This document shows, in pieces, positions 1 through 8,899 of a stretch of DNA of 64,000 nt. Within the stretch, counting starts at the first letter, position 1, and every line of letters starts with the position of its first letter. The notes beneath the pieces are model-generated. The model ran no database searches, had not been told where the DNA came from, and saw only the letters and a program-made list of their open reading frames with translations. The stretch spans positions 1 to 64,000 of the forward strand of contig NZ_KB907810.1 in assembly GCF_000382225.1 (NCBI RefSeq), read 5' to 3'. A program made the position numbers and the translations under genes. This DNA is from Hymenobacter aerophilus DSM 13606. Lineage in GTDB: Bacteria > Bacteroidota > Bacteroidia > Cytophagales > Hymenobacteraceae.

Positions 1-265
1 ATGTGGCGGAGGACGTGTTCGCAGAAGCGAGCGGCAACCAACAGAAAAGCGCGCGGCGCAAAAACAGCAAACGGCCCCACCATCCAGCGCAAAACTTTCT
101 GATTCAGTACTTTCGTAAGGGCATTGAAACGACCTTTAGTCGCCTGACCGCACGCTTTCCCAAGCAGATTCATGCCGTAACAGCGGCTGGGTTTGCCTTG
201 AAAATCGCCCTCTTCATCTTTGCCCACGCCCTACACCAAGTTGGGTTATAGTCCGCAACTTGGGT
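1..265 (+). mobile_element. IS982-like insertion sequence, right end only
   Basis: The window opens inside a transposase gene whose stop is at 251. A candidate right terminal repeat follows at 251-265; read inward from the end on the minus strand it begins ACCCAAGTTGCGGAC. IS982-family elements usually have ends starting with ACCC, which fits the transposase type. The left part lies outside the window, so length and integrity are unknown. The element abuts one arm of a palindromic repeat (274-312), so it probably landed inside that repeat. Confidence 0.6.
3..251 (+). CDS. IS982-like transposase, C-terminal part
   Basis: The reading frame is open from the left window edge, so this is the C-terminal 82 residues of a longer protein and the apparent start at 3 is not real. 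The segment RKGIETTFSRLTARF contains the Glu that closes the DDE catalytic triad in IS982-type transposases, followed by the usual hydrophobic C-terminal helix. Its role would be cut-and-paste movement of the element that carries it. The IS982 assignment rests on recalled family pattern; IS4/IS5-type DDE enzymes are alternatives. Whether the full gene is intact cannot be seen. Confidence 0.6.
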   Translation: MAEDVFAEASGNQQKSARRKNSKRPHHPAQNFLIQYFRKGIETTFSRLTARFPKQIHAVTAAGFALKIALFIFAHALHQVGL

Positions 266-273
266 TAGCTAAT

Positions 274-312
274 AGCTTCTGTATAGATCCTTCGCTGGGC
301 TTAGGATGACAG
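274..312. repeat. Single right arm of the GTCATCCTGAG palindromic repeat
   Basis: This segment closely matches the right arm of the complete palindromes at 37302-37391 and 14406-14494 (..CTTCTGTATAG.TCCTTCGCT...AGGATGACAG). The matching left arm is absent because the IS end lies directly upstream. It also lies just downstream of the tolC-like stop codon at 317. Confidence 0.75.
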
Positions 313-316
313 CCGG

Positions 317-1558
317 TTAATCTTCGTTACCAGTCAGCAGCAGCAGTTGCAGGGCCAGGTCGTTGTATTGTTGCAGCTGGTCGAGGTAGCTGGCGCGGAT
401 TTGCCAGGCGGGCTCCGTGTTCACCACGTATTCCACGTAGTCGATATCACCGGCGCGGAAGCTCTTTTCGGCCGTTTCGAGGATGAGGCGGGCCTGGGGC
501 AGGGCGGTTTGCTCGTAGTAGCTGAGCGAGGCCGCCGCCCGGCGCAGGCGCTGGCGCAGGCCCACGAGTTGCCCGGTTAGCTGGGCCGTGGCATAGCGCA
601 GCTGGGCGTCGGCGGCCTGCTCGCCGAGGCGGGCGGCGGCAATGCGGCTCTTGTGGGCCCCGCCCAGCAGCGGCAGCGCCACCCCGGCCTGGGCCACGTG
701 GAAGTTGGCTTCGCGGTTGATGGTTTGGGTGAAGTAGCCCAGGCGCAGGTCGGGCAGACGGCGCAGTTCCTCCACCCGGGTCTGGCGGCGGCTGGTTTCG
801 CGCGCCTGTTCCAGCAGCCCCAGCGTGGGGTTGGTGGCTGCCGTAAGCCCGGCCGTATCGGCGGGCGCGAGCCGCACCTGGGCCTCGGTAGTGGTGTCGA
901 TGAGGGCAACTTGGGGCTGGTTGAGCAGCACGGCGAGCTGCTGCCCGAGCACCTGCCGGTCGGTGCGCAGCAAAGCCCGGCGGTTCTGCAGCTCCCGCAG
1001 CCGCGCTTCGGCTGACACTTGCTCCAGGCGGTTGGTGGCCCCGGTCTGGTAGCGGATGCGGGCGGCGCGGGCGGCACGCTGGTACAGGCTGTCCTGGCGG
1101 CGCAGCAGGGCGGCGCGGCGGTAGCTGAGCAGCAGCTCGTAGTAGGTGCTGCGGATGGAGTAGGCCAGCTCCCGCCGCTGCTGGCGGCCGCGCTGCTCGG
1201 CCGTGCCCACCTGGCTTTCGAGCAATTTGCGCTGGGCCGCGTATACGCCCGGCAGGGCCGTTTGCTGCACAATGTTGAGGGTGTGGTCGCGCAGCGGCCC
1301 CGAAATCTGGCCATACTGGTAATCGGCCACGGTGCGGGGCAAATCGTAGCCGGTGCGCACCAAAGCCCGCTGCTGCTCAACCTGCAGCCCACTGGTTTGC
1401 GTGAGCAGGCTCTGGCTGAGGCCGGTGCTCAGGGCCTGCTCCAGGCTGAGCCCGCCGGGGCCGGGCGCCGCCGGCGGGGGCAGGGTGCCGGGCGTGTTCT
1501 GGGCGCGGAGTAGGGGTGGTAGCAGAAGCAGAATTATGAGGAGCGGGAAGAGGCGCAT
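317..1558 (-). CDS. TolC-family outer membrane efflux protein (metal-efflux type)
   Basis: A 413-residue protein with a signal peptide (MRLFPLLIILLLLPPLLRAQ) followed by the long helical repeats of the outer membrane efflux family (TolC/CusC/CzcC). It would form the outer-membrane exit duct of a tripartite pump. I chose the ATG at 1558 because the longer frame to 1621 begins inside the intergenic palindromic repeat. The gene lies downstream of the CzcA-type pump on the same strand, 147 bp away, so both should belong to one transcription unit. The size is short for the family but normal for CzcC-like proteins. No lipobox Cys is seen. Confidence 0.85.
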   Translation of the reverse strand: MRLFPLLIILLLLPPLLRAQNTPGTLPPPAAPGPGGLSLEQALSTGLSQSLLTQTSGLQVEQQRALVRTGYDLPRTVADYQYGQISGPLRDHTLNIVQQTALPGVYAAQRKLLESQVGTAEQRGRQQRRELAYSIRSTYYELLLSYRRAALLRRQDSLYQRAARAARIRYQTGATNRLEQVSAEARLRELQNRRALLRTDRQVLGQQLAVLLNQPQVALIDTTTEAQVRLAPADTAGLTAATNPTLGLLEQARETSRRQTRVEELRRLPDLRLGYFTQTINREANFHVAQAGVALPLLGGAHKSRIAAARLGEQAADAQLRYATAQLTGQLVGLRQRLRRAAASLSYYEQTALPQARLILETAEKSFRAGDIDYVEYVVNTEPAWQIRASYLDQLQQYNDLALQLLLLTGNED

Positions 1559-1587
1559 AGGATTGAAGGAATATTGAGAGTTGTTCG

Positions 1588-1700
1588 ATAAAAGCACGTC
1601 ATGCAGAGCGGAGCGAAGCATCTCGCGTGCTGATGTTGAGTTAGTGTTACAGCGTCAGCACGCAAGATGCTTCGCTCCGCTCTGCATGACGTGCTTTTAT
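1588..1700. repeat. Palindromic repeat, GAGCGGAGCGAAGCATC subtype
   Basis: A near-perfect inverted repeat with arms ATAAAAGCACGTCATGCAG.. and ..CTGCATGACGTGCTTTTAT. It fills the gap between the czcA-like and tolC-like genes of one operon, so the transcript would contain a long hairpin there. It belongs to the dispersed family seen at ten other places in this window. Confidence 0.85.
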
Positions 1701-1705
1701 TGATC

Positions 1706-4700
1706 TTACACCCCGTGGTTTTCGCGGGCCTGGGCTACGGCTTCGGGCGTGGCCTCGCCGGGGCTGGGCTCGCCGTCTTTGGTGAAGAACGTGTAGAGCA
1801 CCGGCAGCACCAGCAGCGTGAGCAGCGTGGCCGTGAGCAGACCGCCGATAACCACCGTGGCCAGCGGTTTCTGCACTTCGGCGCCGCCCGAGGTGCTCAG
1901 GGCCATCGGCAGGAAGCCCAGCGAGGCCACGGCGGCCGTGAGCATTACCGGTCGGAACCGCTCCTCGGTGGCCCGAAGCACCCGTTCGCGCACATTGGCC
2001 ACCCCGGCCAGGGCCAGCTCGTTGAGGCTGGCCACCAGCACAATGCCGTTGAGCACGGCCACGCCAAACAGCGCAATAAAGCCCACGCCGGCTGAAATGC
2101 TGAACGGCATGTCGCGCAGCCACAACGCCAGCACGCCCCCAATGGCGGCCAGCGGAATGCCCGTGAAAATGAGGCCGGCCTGCTTGAGCGAGTTGAAGGA
2201 GAGGTAAAGCAGCAAAAAAATCAGGGCCAGCGCCACGGGCACGGCCACGGCCAGGCGCGACTTGGCCTGCTGTAGGTTCTCGAACTGCCCGCCGTACTCC
2301 AGCGAGTAGCCCGGCGGCAGCTTGAGGCCGGTGTTCAGCCTGGCTTCAATATCCTGCACCAGGCTTTCCACGTCGCGGTTGCGCACGTTCACGCCGAGGT
2401 TGATGCGGCGGCGGCCATCATCGCGCGAAACCTGGGTGGGGGCGTTGCGAAAGTTTACGGTGGCCACTTCTTCGAGGGGCACTTTCTGGCCGCCCGGCAA
2501 ATCCACGTACAGGCTCCGCAAATCCTGGATGCCGCGGCGGTGCATGGTGTCGAGGCGCACAACCAGGTCGAAGCGCCGCTCGCCCTCGTACACCTGGCCC
2601 GCCACGTCGCCGGCAAAGGAGGTGCGCAGCAGCGTGTTCAAATCATTCACCCGCAGGCCGTACTGGGCCAGCTTGGCGCGGTTGTAGGTGACGCGCAGCT
2701 GGGGCAGGGCGGCAATCTGCTCCACTTTCAGGTCGCCCACGCCGGGCAGGGGCCGGATGAGGTCGGCGGCCTGGGTGGCTTTTTCGAACAGCAGGCCCAG
2801 GTCGTCGCCGTAAATCTTGATGCTGATGTCCGATTTCACGCCCGAAATCAGCTCGTTGAACCGCATCTGGATGGGCTGCTGGAACTCCATGCTCACGCCC
2901 GGCAGGTCGGCCAGGGCCTCAGCCATCTTGTTGGCCAGTTCCTCGCGGGTGCTGGCCGAAGTCCACTCGCGGTGGGGTTTGAGCACCACAATCTGGTCGG
3001 AATCTTCCATACTCATCGGGTCGGTCGGGATTTCCGAGGTGCCGATTTTGCCCACCACCTGCTCCACCTCGGGAAACCGGGCCAGCAGAATCTTCTGTAC
3101 CTCGGTGGTGGTGGCCACACTCTGGGCCAGCGACGAGCCGGGGGCCACGGTGATGTTCACCGCGAAGTCGCCCTCATCAAGCTGCGGAATAAACTCGCCC
3201 CCGAGCCGGCTGAACACCCAGCCCGCGAGTACCAGCAGCGCCAGCGCCCCGGCCAGCACCGCCCCGCGCCAGCGCAGCGCCCCGGCCAGCAGCGGCGCGT
3301 AGCCGCGGTGCAGAAACTTCATAATCCGGTCGGCCAGCGTGCCTTCTTCCTTGATGTCCCTGCGCAGCGCCCACGCCGACACGGCCGGCACGTAGGTCAG
3401 GCACAGCAGCATGGCCCCCACAATGGCGAAGCTCACCGTCAGGGCCATGGGGCGGAACATTTTGCCCTCGATGCCGGTGAGGGCCAGAATGGGCAGGTAC
3501 ACGATAAGGATGATGAGCTGCCCAAACAAAGCCGAGCGCATCATGCGGCTGGCCGAGGCTTCGGCCACCTCGTCCAGACTCTCGTGGGCGGCCCGCGCCC
3601 GGAAGTGCACGAGGTGGAAAATCATGGCTTCCACAATGATGATGGCCCCGTCGACCAGCAGCCCGAAGTCCAGCGCGCCCAGGCTCATGAGGTTGGCCGA
3701 CACGCCGAACACGCGCATCATGCCCAGCGCAAACAGCATGCACAGCGGAATCATGGAGGCCACCACCAGCGCGGCCCGCCAGTTGCCCAGCAGCACCAGC
3801 AACACCAGCAGCACAATGGCGCCGCCTTCGAGCAGGTTTTTGGCCACGGTTGCAATGGCAGTGTCCACCAGCTTGGTGCGGTCGAGGAAGGGCCGGATGA
3901 ACAGGCCTTCGGGCAGCTGCTGGTCGATTTCGGCCACCCGCGCTTTCACGCCGGCAACGGTACTTTCTGAGGAGGCGCCTTTGAGCATGAGCACGATGCC
4001 GCCCACGGTTTCGCCCTCGCCGTTGCGCGTGAGGGCCCCGTAGCGCACCGCGTGCCCAAAGCGCACCTCGGCCACGTCGCGCACCAGCAGCGGCAGCCCG
4101 GCGCTGGTTTGCTTGATGACCATGCTGCCCACGTCCTGCAGGGAGTTGGCCCGGCCCTCGCCCCGGATGAAATAGGCGTTGCGGCCGCGCTCCAGATACG
4201 AGCCGCCGGTGTTGCCGTTGCCGGCCTCCAGGGCCCCGTACAGCTCGGCCAGACTCACGCCCGAGGCGTTCAGCCGCTCGGGGTTGATGCTGACTTCGTA
4301 CTGGCGCACGAAGCCGCCGAAGCTGCTCACGTCCACCACGCCGGGCACGCCGGCCAGCTGGCGCTTCACCACCCAGTCCTGCACCTCGCGCAGCTTGGCC
4401 AATGAAAACTGCTTTTCATAGCCCGGCTTCGTGCCCAGCGTGTACTGGTAGATTTCGCCCAGGCCGGTGGTGATGGGGGCCATTTCGGGGCGGCCCAGGC
4501 CCGCGCCCAGCTCGCCCTCGGCCGAGCGCAGTTTCTCGGCCACCAGTTGGCGGGTTTCGAGCGTGGGCACGTCGTCATCGAACACCACCGTAATGGCCGA
4601 GAGCCCGAAGCGCGAGATGGAGCGCACGCCCGTGACGCCCGGAATGGTGCGCAAACTCAGCTCCAGCGGGATGGTGAGCAGCTGCTCGACCTCCTGGGCG

Positions 4701-4870
4701 GCCAGCGCGGGGCTCTGGGTGATAACCTGGACCTGGTTGTTGGTAACGTCGGGAATGGCGTCGAGGGGCAGGTGCAGGGCCGAATAGCTGCCCCAGGCCA
4801 CCAGGCCCGCGAGCATCAGCACCACCAGCAGCTTATGCCGCACGCTGGCCCGGATAATAGCAGAAATCAT
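1706..4870 (-). CDS. czcA: CzcA-type heavy-metal efflux RND transporter
   Basis: A 1054-residue inner-membrane pump of the HME-RND family, which exports divalent metal ions by proton antiport. The N-terminus (IPDVTNNQVQV) is typical for CzcA/CusA. The TM4 signature has D401, D407 and E414, the acidic proton-relay set of CzcA. The periplasmic stretch FNELISGVKSD resembles CzcA and CnrA rather than CusA, which has Met residues there, so Zn/Co/Ni/Cd is more likely than Cu/Ag. A His-rich small protein lies upstream and a TolC gene downstream. No membrane-fusion adaptor of this operon is in the window, which is unusual for the family. Confidence 0.92.
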   Translation of the reverse strand: MISAIIRASVRHKLLVVLMLAGLVAWGSYSALHLPLDAIPDVTNNQVQVITQSPALAAQEVEQLLTIPLELSLRTIPGVTGVRSISRFGLSAITVVFDDDVPTLETRQLVAEKLRSAEGELGAGLGRPEMAPITTGLGEIYQYTLGTKPGYEKQFSLAKLREVQDWVVKRQLAGVPGVVDVSSFGGFVRQYEVSINPERLNASGVSLAELYGALEAGNGNTGGSYLERGRNAYFIRGEGRANSLQDVGSMVIKQTSAGLPLLVRDVAEVRFGHAVRYGALTRNGEGETVGGIVLMLKGASSESTVAGVKARVAEIDQQLPEGLFIRPFLDRTKLVDTAIATVAKNLLEGGAIVLLVLLVLLGNWRAALVVASMIPLCMLFALGMMRVFGVSANLMSLGALDFGLLVDGAIIIVEAMIFHLVHFRARAAHESLDEVAEASASRMMRSALFGQLIILIVYLPILALTGIEGKMFRPMALTVSFAIVGAMLLCLTYVPAVSAWALRRDIKEEGTLADRIMKFLHRGYAPLLAGALRWRGAVLAGALALLVLAGWVFSRLGGEFIPQLDEGDFAVNITVAPGSSLAQSVATTTEVQKILLARFPEVEQVVGKIGTSEIPTDPMSMEDSDQIVVLKPHREWTSASTREELANKMAEALADLPGVSMEFQQPIQMRFNELISGVKSDISIKIYGDDLGLLFEKATQAADLIRPLPGVGDLKVEQIAALPQLRVTYNRAKLAQYGLRVNDLNTLLRTSFAGDVAGQVYEGERRFDLVVRLDTMHRRGIQDLRSLYVDLPGGQKVPLEEVATVNFRNAPTQVSRDDGRRRINLGVNVRNRDVESLVQDIEARLNTGLKLPPGYSLEYGGQFENLQQAKSRLAVAVPVALALIFLLLYLSFNSLKQAGLIFTGIPLAAIGGVLALWLRDMPFSISAGVGFIALFGVAVLNGIVLVASLNELALAGVANVRERVLRATEERFRPVMLTAAVASLGFLPMALSTSGGAEVQKPLATVVIGGLLTATLLTLLVLPVLYTFFTKDGEPSPGEATPEAVAQARENHGV

Positions 4871-4875
4871 GTTTT

Positions 4876-5027
4876 GAGCTGTTAGCTGAGAGCCTTTTTT
4901 AAGCTTTTAGCTTTCAGCTGTTAGCTGATAGCTTTCGTTGTTCCGAAAGCTTTATCGCACAAGCTAGCAGACCGTTAGATTTCGTCGGACGAAACGCTAA
5001 CGGCTAGCAGCTAATGGCTAACAGCCA
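4876..5027. repeat. Degenerate 7-bp tandem repeats (AGCTGTT / GCTAACG family), inverted pair
   Basis: Left tract 4876-4936 reads as heptamers such as AGCTTTC, AGCTGTT, AGCTGAT. Right tract 4993-5027 reads GCTAACG, GCTAGCA, GCTAATG, GCTAACA and is largely the reverse complement of the left. The tract separates the His-rich protein gene from the pump gene. The same heptad sequence recurs at 22488-22528 and 45660-45692. Confidence 0.7.
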
Positions 5028-5040
5028 AAAGAAAAGAGCC

Positions 5041-5460
5041 TTAGGCTCGGGGCGGCTGCAGCAGAATGCGGCTCACGCTGAAGGCGTAGAGCGAGCCGGG
5101 GGCGGGCCGGTAGGCCGCCGCGGGCCAGGCCAGGGCCGAACCGGGCGCGGCCACGCGGGCCCCGGCGGGCAGCACGAAACTTACCAGCACGCAGTTGTGG
5201 TGGTGCTGCTCCAGCGGCAGCTTCTCGTGGTCCTGGGCGTCGCGGTGCGACACCGGGTTCTGGTGGTGGCTGGCACTCTGGGGACCGTAGTGCAGGGCCA
5301 GAAACGCCGGCACCGACAGGTTGCCACCGGCCAGGGCGCGGTGGTAGCGGTAGTGCTCGGCCAGCTCGGGCAGCTTGGCCAGCTCCGAGAGGTCGTGCTG
5401 GGGCAGCAGGCTGCCAAGCAGCATCACAAACCCCATCAGAAAGGCAACAACCGGCTTCAT
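5041..5460 (-). CDS. Small secreted His-rich protein of the metal-efflux locus
   Basis: A 139-residue protein with a signal peptide (MKPVVAFLMGFVMLLGSLLP). It has a His-rich middle region: HYRYH, then SHHQNPVSHRDAQDHEK, then EQHHHNC. Such His clusters suggest periplasmic or exported metal binding. Small proteins of this kind commonly precede cusA/czcA genes in Bacteroidota (recalled context, not searched). I chose the ATG at 5460 because the longer frame has no signal peptide at its start. A TATCTTTG box lies only five bases upstream of this ATG. The C-terminal tail is not recognised. Confidence 0.7.
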   Translation of the reverse strand: MKPVVAFLMGFVMLLGSLLPQHDLSELAKLPELAEHYRYHRALAGGNLSVPAFLALHYGPQSASHHQNPVSHRDAQDHEKLPLEQHHHNCVLVSFVLPAGARVAAPGSALAWPAAAYRPAPGSLYAFSVSRILLQPPRA

Positions 5461-5465
5461 CACGG

Positions 5466-5473
5466 CAAAGATA
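5466..5473 (-). promoter_or_regulatory. Bacteroidota -7 box TATCTTTG
   Basis: It matches TAnnTTTG exactly and ends five bases before the ATG at 5460. If used, transcription would start near the start codon, giving a leaderless or nearly leaderless mRNA. No clear -33 TTG was found. Confidence 0.4.
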
Positions 5474-5642
5474 ACGCGCCGGGCGCCGGGTTGTTGGCTG
5501 GCCGGGCCATTTGGCTGAAATTTGGAATGATTCTCCGGCTGCCGGCCGGCCCCCAAAGCGGCACAACCACAACCGTAGCGGCCGCGTAAGGCAGGCAGCC
5601 ATCGGCCGCGCCCCCTGCCCGGCCCCGGCCCCTGCGCTACTT

Positions 5643-6959
5643 ATGCTGAAATGGTACTTCTGCGCAGCGCTGCTGCTGGCCGGACTGCTGCTGACCGCCC
5701 GGCCGGCTGCCGCCTATTCCGTGCTCACCCACCAGGCCCACGTCGATTCGAGCTGGACGCCCTGCCTGCTGCCGCTGCTGCAACAGCGCTTCCCCAACGC
5801 CACCGACGACGAGCTGCTGGAAGCCAAAAGCTACGCCTACGGCGGCTCCATTCTGCAGGATATGGGCTACTACCCGATGGGCTCGGAGTTCTTCACCAAC
5901 CTGACGCACTACGTGCGCTCGGGCGACTTCGTGCGCCATTTGCTGGCCGAAGCCCGCAACCGCAACGAGTACGCCTTCGCCCTCGGGGCGCTGGCCCACT
6001 ACACCGCCGACCTCGACGGACACCCGCAGGGCACCAACCGGGCCATGCCCAAGGTGTATCCCGAGCTGAAGGCCAAATTCGGCTCCCCCATCACCTACGC
6101 GCAGGCCCCGCACCAGCACACCCAGCTCGAATTTGCGTTTGATGTGGTGCAGGTGGCCTCGGGCCGCTACCGCTCGTCGGATTACCAGCGCTACATCGGT
6201 TTTCAAGTGAGCAAGCCGCTGCTGGAGCGGGCCTTTCTGAAAACCTACGGCCTGGAGCTGGGCCAGGTGGTGTTCAACGTGGATCTGGCCATCGGCTCGT
6301 TCCGGTTTGCAGTGCGCAACCTGATTCCGCTGGCCAGCCGGGCCGCTTGGCAAACCCAGAAAAAGGACATCCGCAAGCTTAGCCCCCGGGCCCGGCGCCG
6401 CGAATACGTGTACAAGGAAAGCCGCCGCGAGTACGAAAAGCGCTATGGCAACACCTACGAGCATCCGGGTTTCGGAGCGCGGGTGCTGTCGTACTTTATC
6501 CGGGTGCTGCCCAAAATCGGCCCGCTCAAGCCGTTCGCCTTCAAAGTGCCCACGCCCAAGGGCGAGGAGCTGTTCAAGGCCAGCTTCCGGCAGGCGCTGA
6601 AAGATTACTGCGGCCTGCTGAAGCAGCAGCCCCGCGACTCGGTGGCCGCCGTGCCGCCGCTGCCCAACCGCGACTTCGACACGGGCAAGCCCACCGCGCC
6701 GGGCGAGTACGCCCTGACCGACGAAACCTACGGCGAGTGGCTGCACAAGCTGGCCTCGAAAAAATTTGAGTACCTCACCGCCGCCCAGAAACAGGAGCTG
6801 CTCACCTTCTACCGCGACCCTAACCTGCCCGCCACCGACGACGATGTGGCGGAAGGGGAGAAGGAAGACGAACAGGAAGCGAAAAAGAAGCGCGCCCAGA
6901 TTCTGGAAGACCTGCAGGCACTGCGGGCGGCCGCCCCGGCCGAAGCCGTGCGCCCGTAG
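5643..6959 (+). CDS. Zinc-dependent phospholipase C-like secreted protein
   Basis: A 438-residue protein with a signal peptide ending in ARPAAAYSVLTHQAH. The helical segment FALGALAHYTADLDGHPQG (about residues 114-132) carries the His/Asp pattern of the zinc-dependent phospholipase C family, and further His residues lie in APHQHTQLEF. It is probably an exported lipid-active or related metallohydrolase, but the substrate is unknown. The C-terminal 60 residues are rich in Glu, Lys and Arg and probably form a charged helix. The start at 5643 is chosen for its signal peptide. It is a single gene, convergent with the next one. Confidence 0.7.
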   Translation: MLKWYFCAALLLAGLLLTARPAAAYSVLTHQAHVDSSWTPCLLPLLQQRFPNATDDELLEAKSYAYGGSILQDMGYYPMGSEFFTNLTHYVRSGDFVRHLLAEARNRNEYAFALGALAHYTADLDGHPQGTNRAMPKVYPELKAKFGSPITYAQAPHQHTQLEFAFDVVQVASGRYRSSDYQRYIGFQVSKPLLERAFLKTYGLELGQVVFNVDLAIGSFRFAVRNLIPLASRAAWQTQKKDIRKLSPRARRREYVYKESRREYEKRYGNTYEHPGFGARVLSYFIRVLPKIGPLKPFAFKVPTPKGEELFKASFRQALKDYCGLLKQQPRDSVAAVPPLPNRDFDTGKPTAPGEYALTDETYGEWLHKLASKKFEYLTAAQKQELLTFYRDPNLPATDDDVAEGEKEDEQEAKKKRAQILEDLQALRAAAPAEAVRP

Positions 6960-6972
6960 CGCGAACAATTTC

Positions 6973-7395
6973 TCAGCCCATCAGCCAGCTCACGGCCTCG
7001 CCCTCATCCAGAAACAGCTGCAGCTGATAGGCCGGGTGCGACTGGGCCGTGGAGGTAATCGTGCGCATACCGGGGTCCTGCTGCAGCACATCGGTGCGGG
7101 CGGGCGAGAGCAGGTAGGCTACATGCAACACGGCCGGCGCCGATTCGGTGGCCACGGCCGGCAGCAGGGTGGTCGCCACCCAGCCCGAGGAGGCCGCGTC
7201 CAGCTCGGTGCGCCGGCGGGCATCCACCAGCCAGCGGGCGGTGCCGTGTTTGTAGCTCATTTCGCGGGCCGCGCGAAGCCCTTCCTGCAGCTCGGCAAAC
7301 GATACGGCCCGCAGCCAGCGCACAACCAGCGTGGCCAGATCGGGGCGGTGGGCTAAATGCAGGTAGTCGGAAGTTAGAGAATCAACAGACAACAT
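6973..7395 (-). CDS. STAS/SpoIIAA-like small protein
   Basis: A 140-residue soluble protein without a signal peptide. The pattern VVRWLR..SFAELQEGL, then ARWLVDARRR, then VAYLLSP, and a C-terminal F-x-D-E-x-A-V-S-W-L is shared with the protein at 32103-32549. Both look like the STAS/SpoIIAA-like fold used in partner-binding regulators. There is no recognisable enzyme motif. It lies between a convergent phospholipase-like gene and the efflux operon. The function is unknown. Confidence 0.6.
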   Translation of the reverse strand: MLSVDSLTSDYLHLAHRPDLATLVVRWLRAVSFAELQEGLRAAREMSYKHGTARWLVDARRRTELDAASSGWVATTLLPAVATESAPAVLHVAYLLSPARTDVLQQDPGMRTITSTAQSHPAYQLQLFLDEGEAVSWLMG

Positions 7396-7427
7396 AACCG
7401 CGAAAATAGACCTTTAGGTAGAAAAAC

Positions 7428-8864
7428 CTAGGGCTGGCCGCCTTCCTCGCGCACTAAGCCGCTGCTGAGGCGGCGCAGCACAATTTCGGCCTGCTTGGCC
7501 TGGTAGCGAATATCGAGCAAGCGGGTTTCGGCCTGGAGTTGGGTGCGCTGGGCTTCGCGCAGCACCAGCGGCGTGAGCAGGCCCAGCCGGTAGCGCTCCA
7601 GGGCAATGGCCACGTTCTCGCGGGCCAGCAGGATGTTGGATTCCTCCAGCTCTAGCAGCGCCAGCCGGTTCTGGTACTGCGCAAAGGCCTGCTCGGCATC
7701 AGATGCCAGCTGGAGCTGCAGCTGGTCGAGCTCCAGGCGGGTTTGCTCCTGCTCGATGCGGGCGTTCTGCTCCTGCCGGTTTTTGTTGAAGCCGTCGAAG
7801 ATGGGCACCGAGGCCACTACGCCGTAGTTGAAGCCGTTGGTGAAGGTGGTGGCAGTACCCAGCTCGCGCGAGCCCGGCAGAAACGAGGCCCCGTTGAAGC
7901 TGTTGTTGCGGCTGTAGCCCGAGGTGAGGCCGATGCGCGGAAAGCGCGAGGCCCGCACCAGCCGCCGGTCGTAGTCGGCAATGGCGGTGGCGGTGCGCGC
8001 GCGCTCCAGGCGCGGGTTCTGCTGGCGGATGGCGGCCAGCACGGCGTCGCGCTCCAGGTCGCGGGCCACCACAATCGAGTCGAGGGGCTGGAAATCGAGG
8101 CCGGGGGCGCGGCCGAGAAGCTCGTTGAGGTTGATTTTGGCCGTTTTCAGGGCTTCCTGCTGCTGAATCAGGGCCGAGCGGTCGGCGTTGTAATCCACGC
8201 GGGCCGTCAGCACTTCCACCTTGGCGCTCACGCCCACATCCACCCGCGCCTGGGTCAGGTCGATGCGGGCCCGGCCGATTTTGAGGGCTTCTTCGAGCGA
8301 ATTAATCTTGCCCGACTCGCGCACCACCACGAAGTAAGCATCAGCAATAGCGGCCACGGTTTCCTCCACTACGGCCCGCGTGAGCAGACGCTGACCCTGC
8401 TCCAGCGTCCGCAGCCGGTCGTAGGCGATGAACATGCCTAGGCCGTCGAAAATGGTCCAGGTGCCCGCTACGTTGGCCTGTAGCTGCTTCGACAAAACGT
8501 TGTTGGTAATGCGCGGGTCGCCCTGGCTGAACTCCTGGCGCCGATTGTCGCGGTTGAAGGTGCGCACGAAGTTGCCGTTCACTACCGGCAGCTGGCCGGC
8601 GTTGCCGCGGGTTACGTTGTTCTCCGCTACGCGCACATCCTGCTGCGAAACCCGGATGGCGTAGTTGCCCTCCACGCCCAGCCGAATGGCCTCGGCCAGC
8701 GACAGGGGCGGAGCCGGGGCCACGGTTTCGGGCTTTTCGGTCTGGGGCTTGCTCTGGGGCTTCTCGGTGGTTTCGCGCCGCGAGGGCAGCACCGGCTGCT
8801 GGGCCAGGGCAGGCAGGGCGGTAGCGGTGAGCAGCAGCAGCAGCGAAAAGGAGCGGAGTGACAT
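7428..8864 (-). CDS. TolC-family outer membrane efflux protein (HAE1 operon)
   Basis: A 478-residue protein with a signal peptide ending ALPALAQQP, a short Pro/Glu/Lys-rich linker (about residues 25-52), then two outer-membrane-efflux repeats. The start of the first repeat (LSLAEAIRLGVEGNYAIRV) is typical for TolC homologues. It is the exit duct for the RND pump encoded upstream on the same strand. A 196-bp gap holding a repeat pair (8900-9060) separates the two genes, which might modulate readthrough. Confidence 0.9.
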   Translation of the reverse strand: MSLRSFSLLLLLTATALPALAQQPVLPSRRETTEKPQSKPQTEKPETVAPAPPLSLAEAIRLGVEGNYAIRVSQQDVRVAENNVTRGNAGQLPVVNGNFVRTFNRDNRRQEFSQGDPRITNNVLSKQLQANVAGTWTIFDGLGMFIAYDRLRTLEQGQRLLTRAVVEETVAAIADAYFVVVRESGKINSLEEALKIGRARIDLTQARVDVGVSAKVEVLTARVDYNADRSALIQQQEALKTAKINLNELLGRAPGLDFQPLDSIVVARDLERDAVLAAIRQQNPRLERARTATAIADYDRRLVRASRFPRIGLTSGYSRNNSFNGASFLPGSRELGTATTFTNGFNYGVVASVPIFDGFNKNRQEQNARIEQEQTRLELDQLQLQLASDAEQAFAQYQNRLALLELEESNILLARENVAIALERYRLGLLTPLVLREAQRTQLQAETRLLDIRYQAKQAEIVLRRLSSGLVREEGGQP

Positions 8865-8899
8865 TCAGAGGGAAAGTAGATGTTGCCGGGCAGGCGGGT

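Noticed and set aside
4871..5040. A riboswitch or metal-responsive leader before the CzcA gene
   Set aside because: The pairing is explained by inverted 7-bp repeats that also occur elsewhere; no known aptamer pattern is visible.
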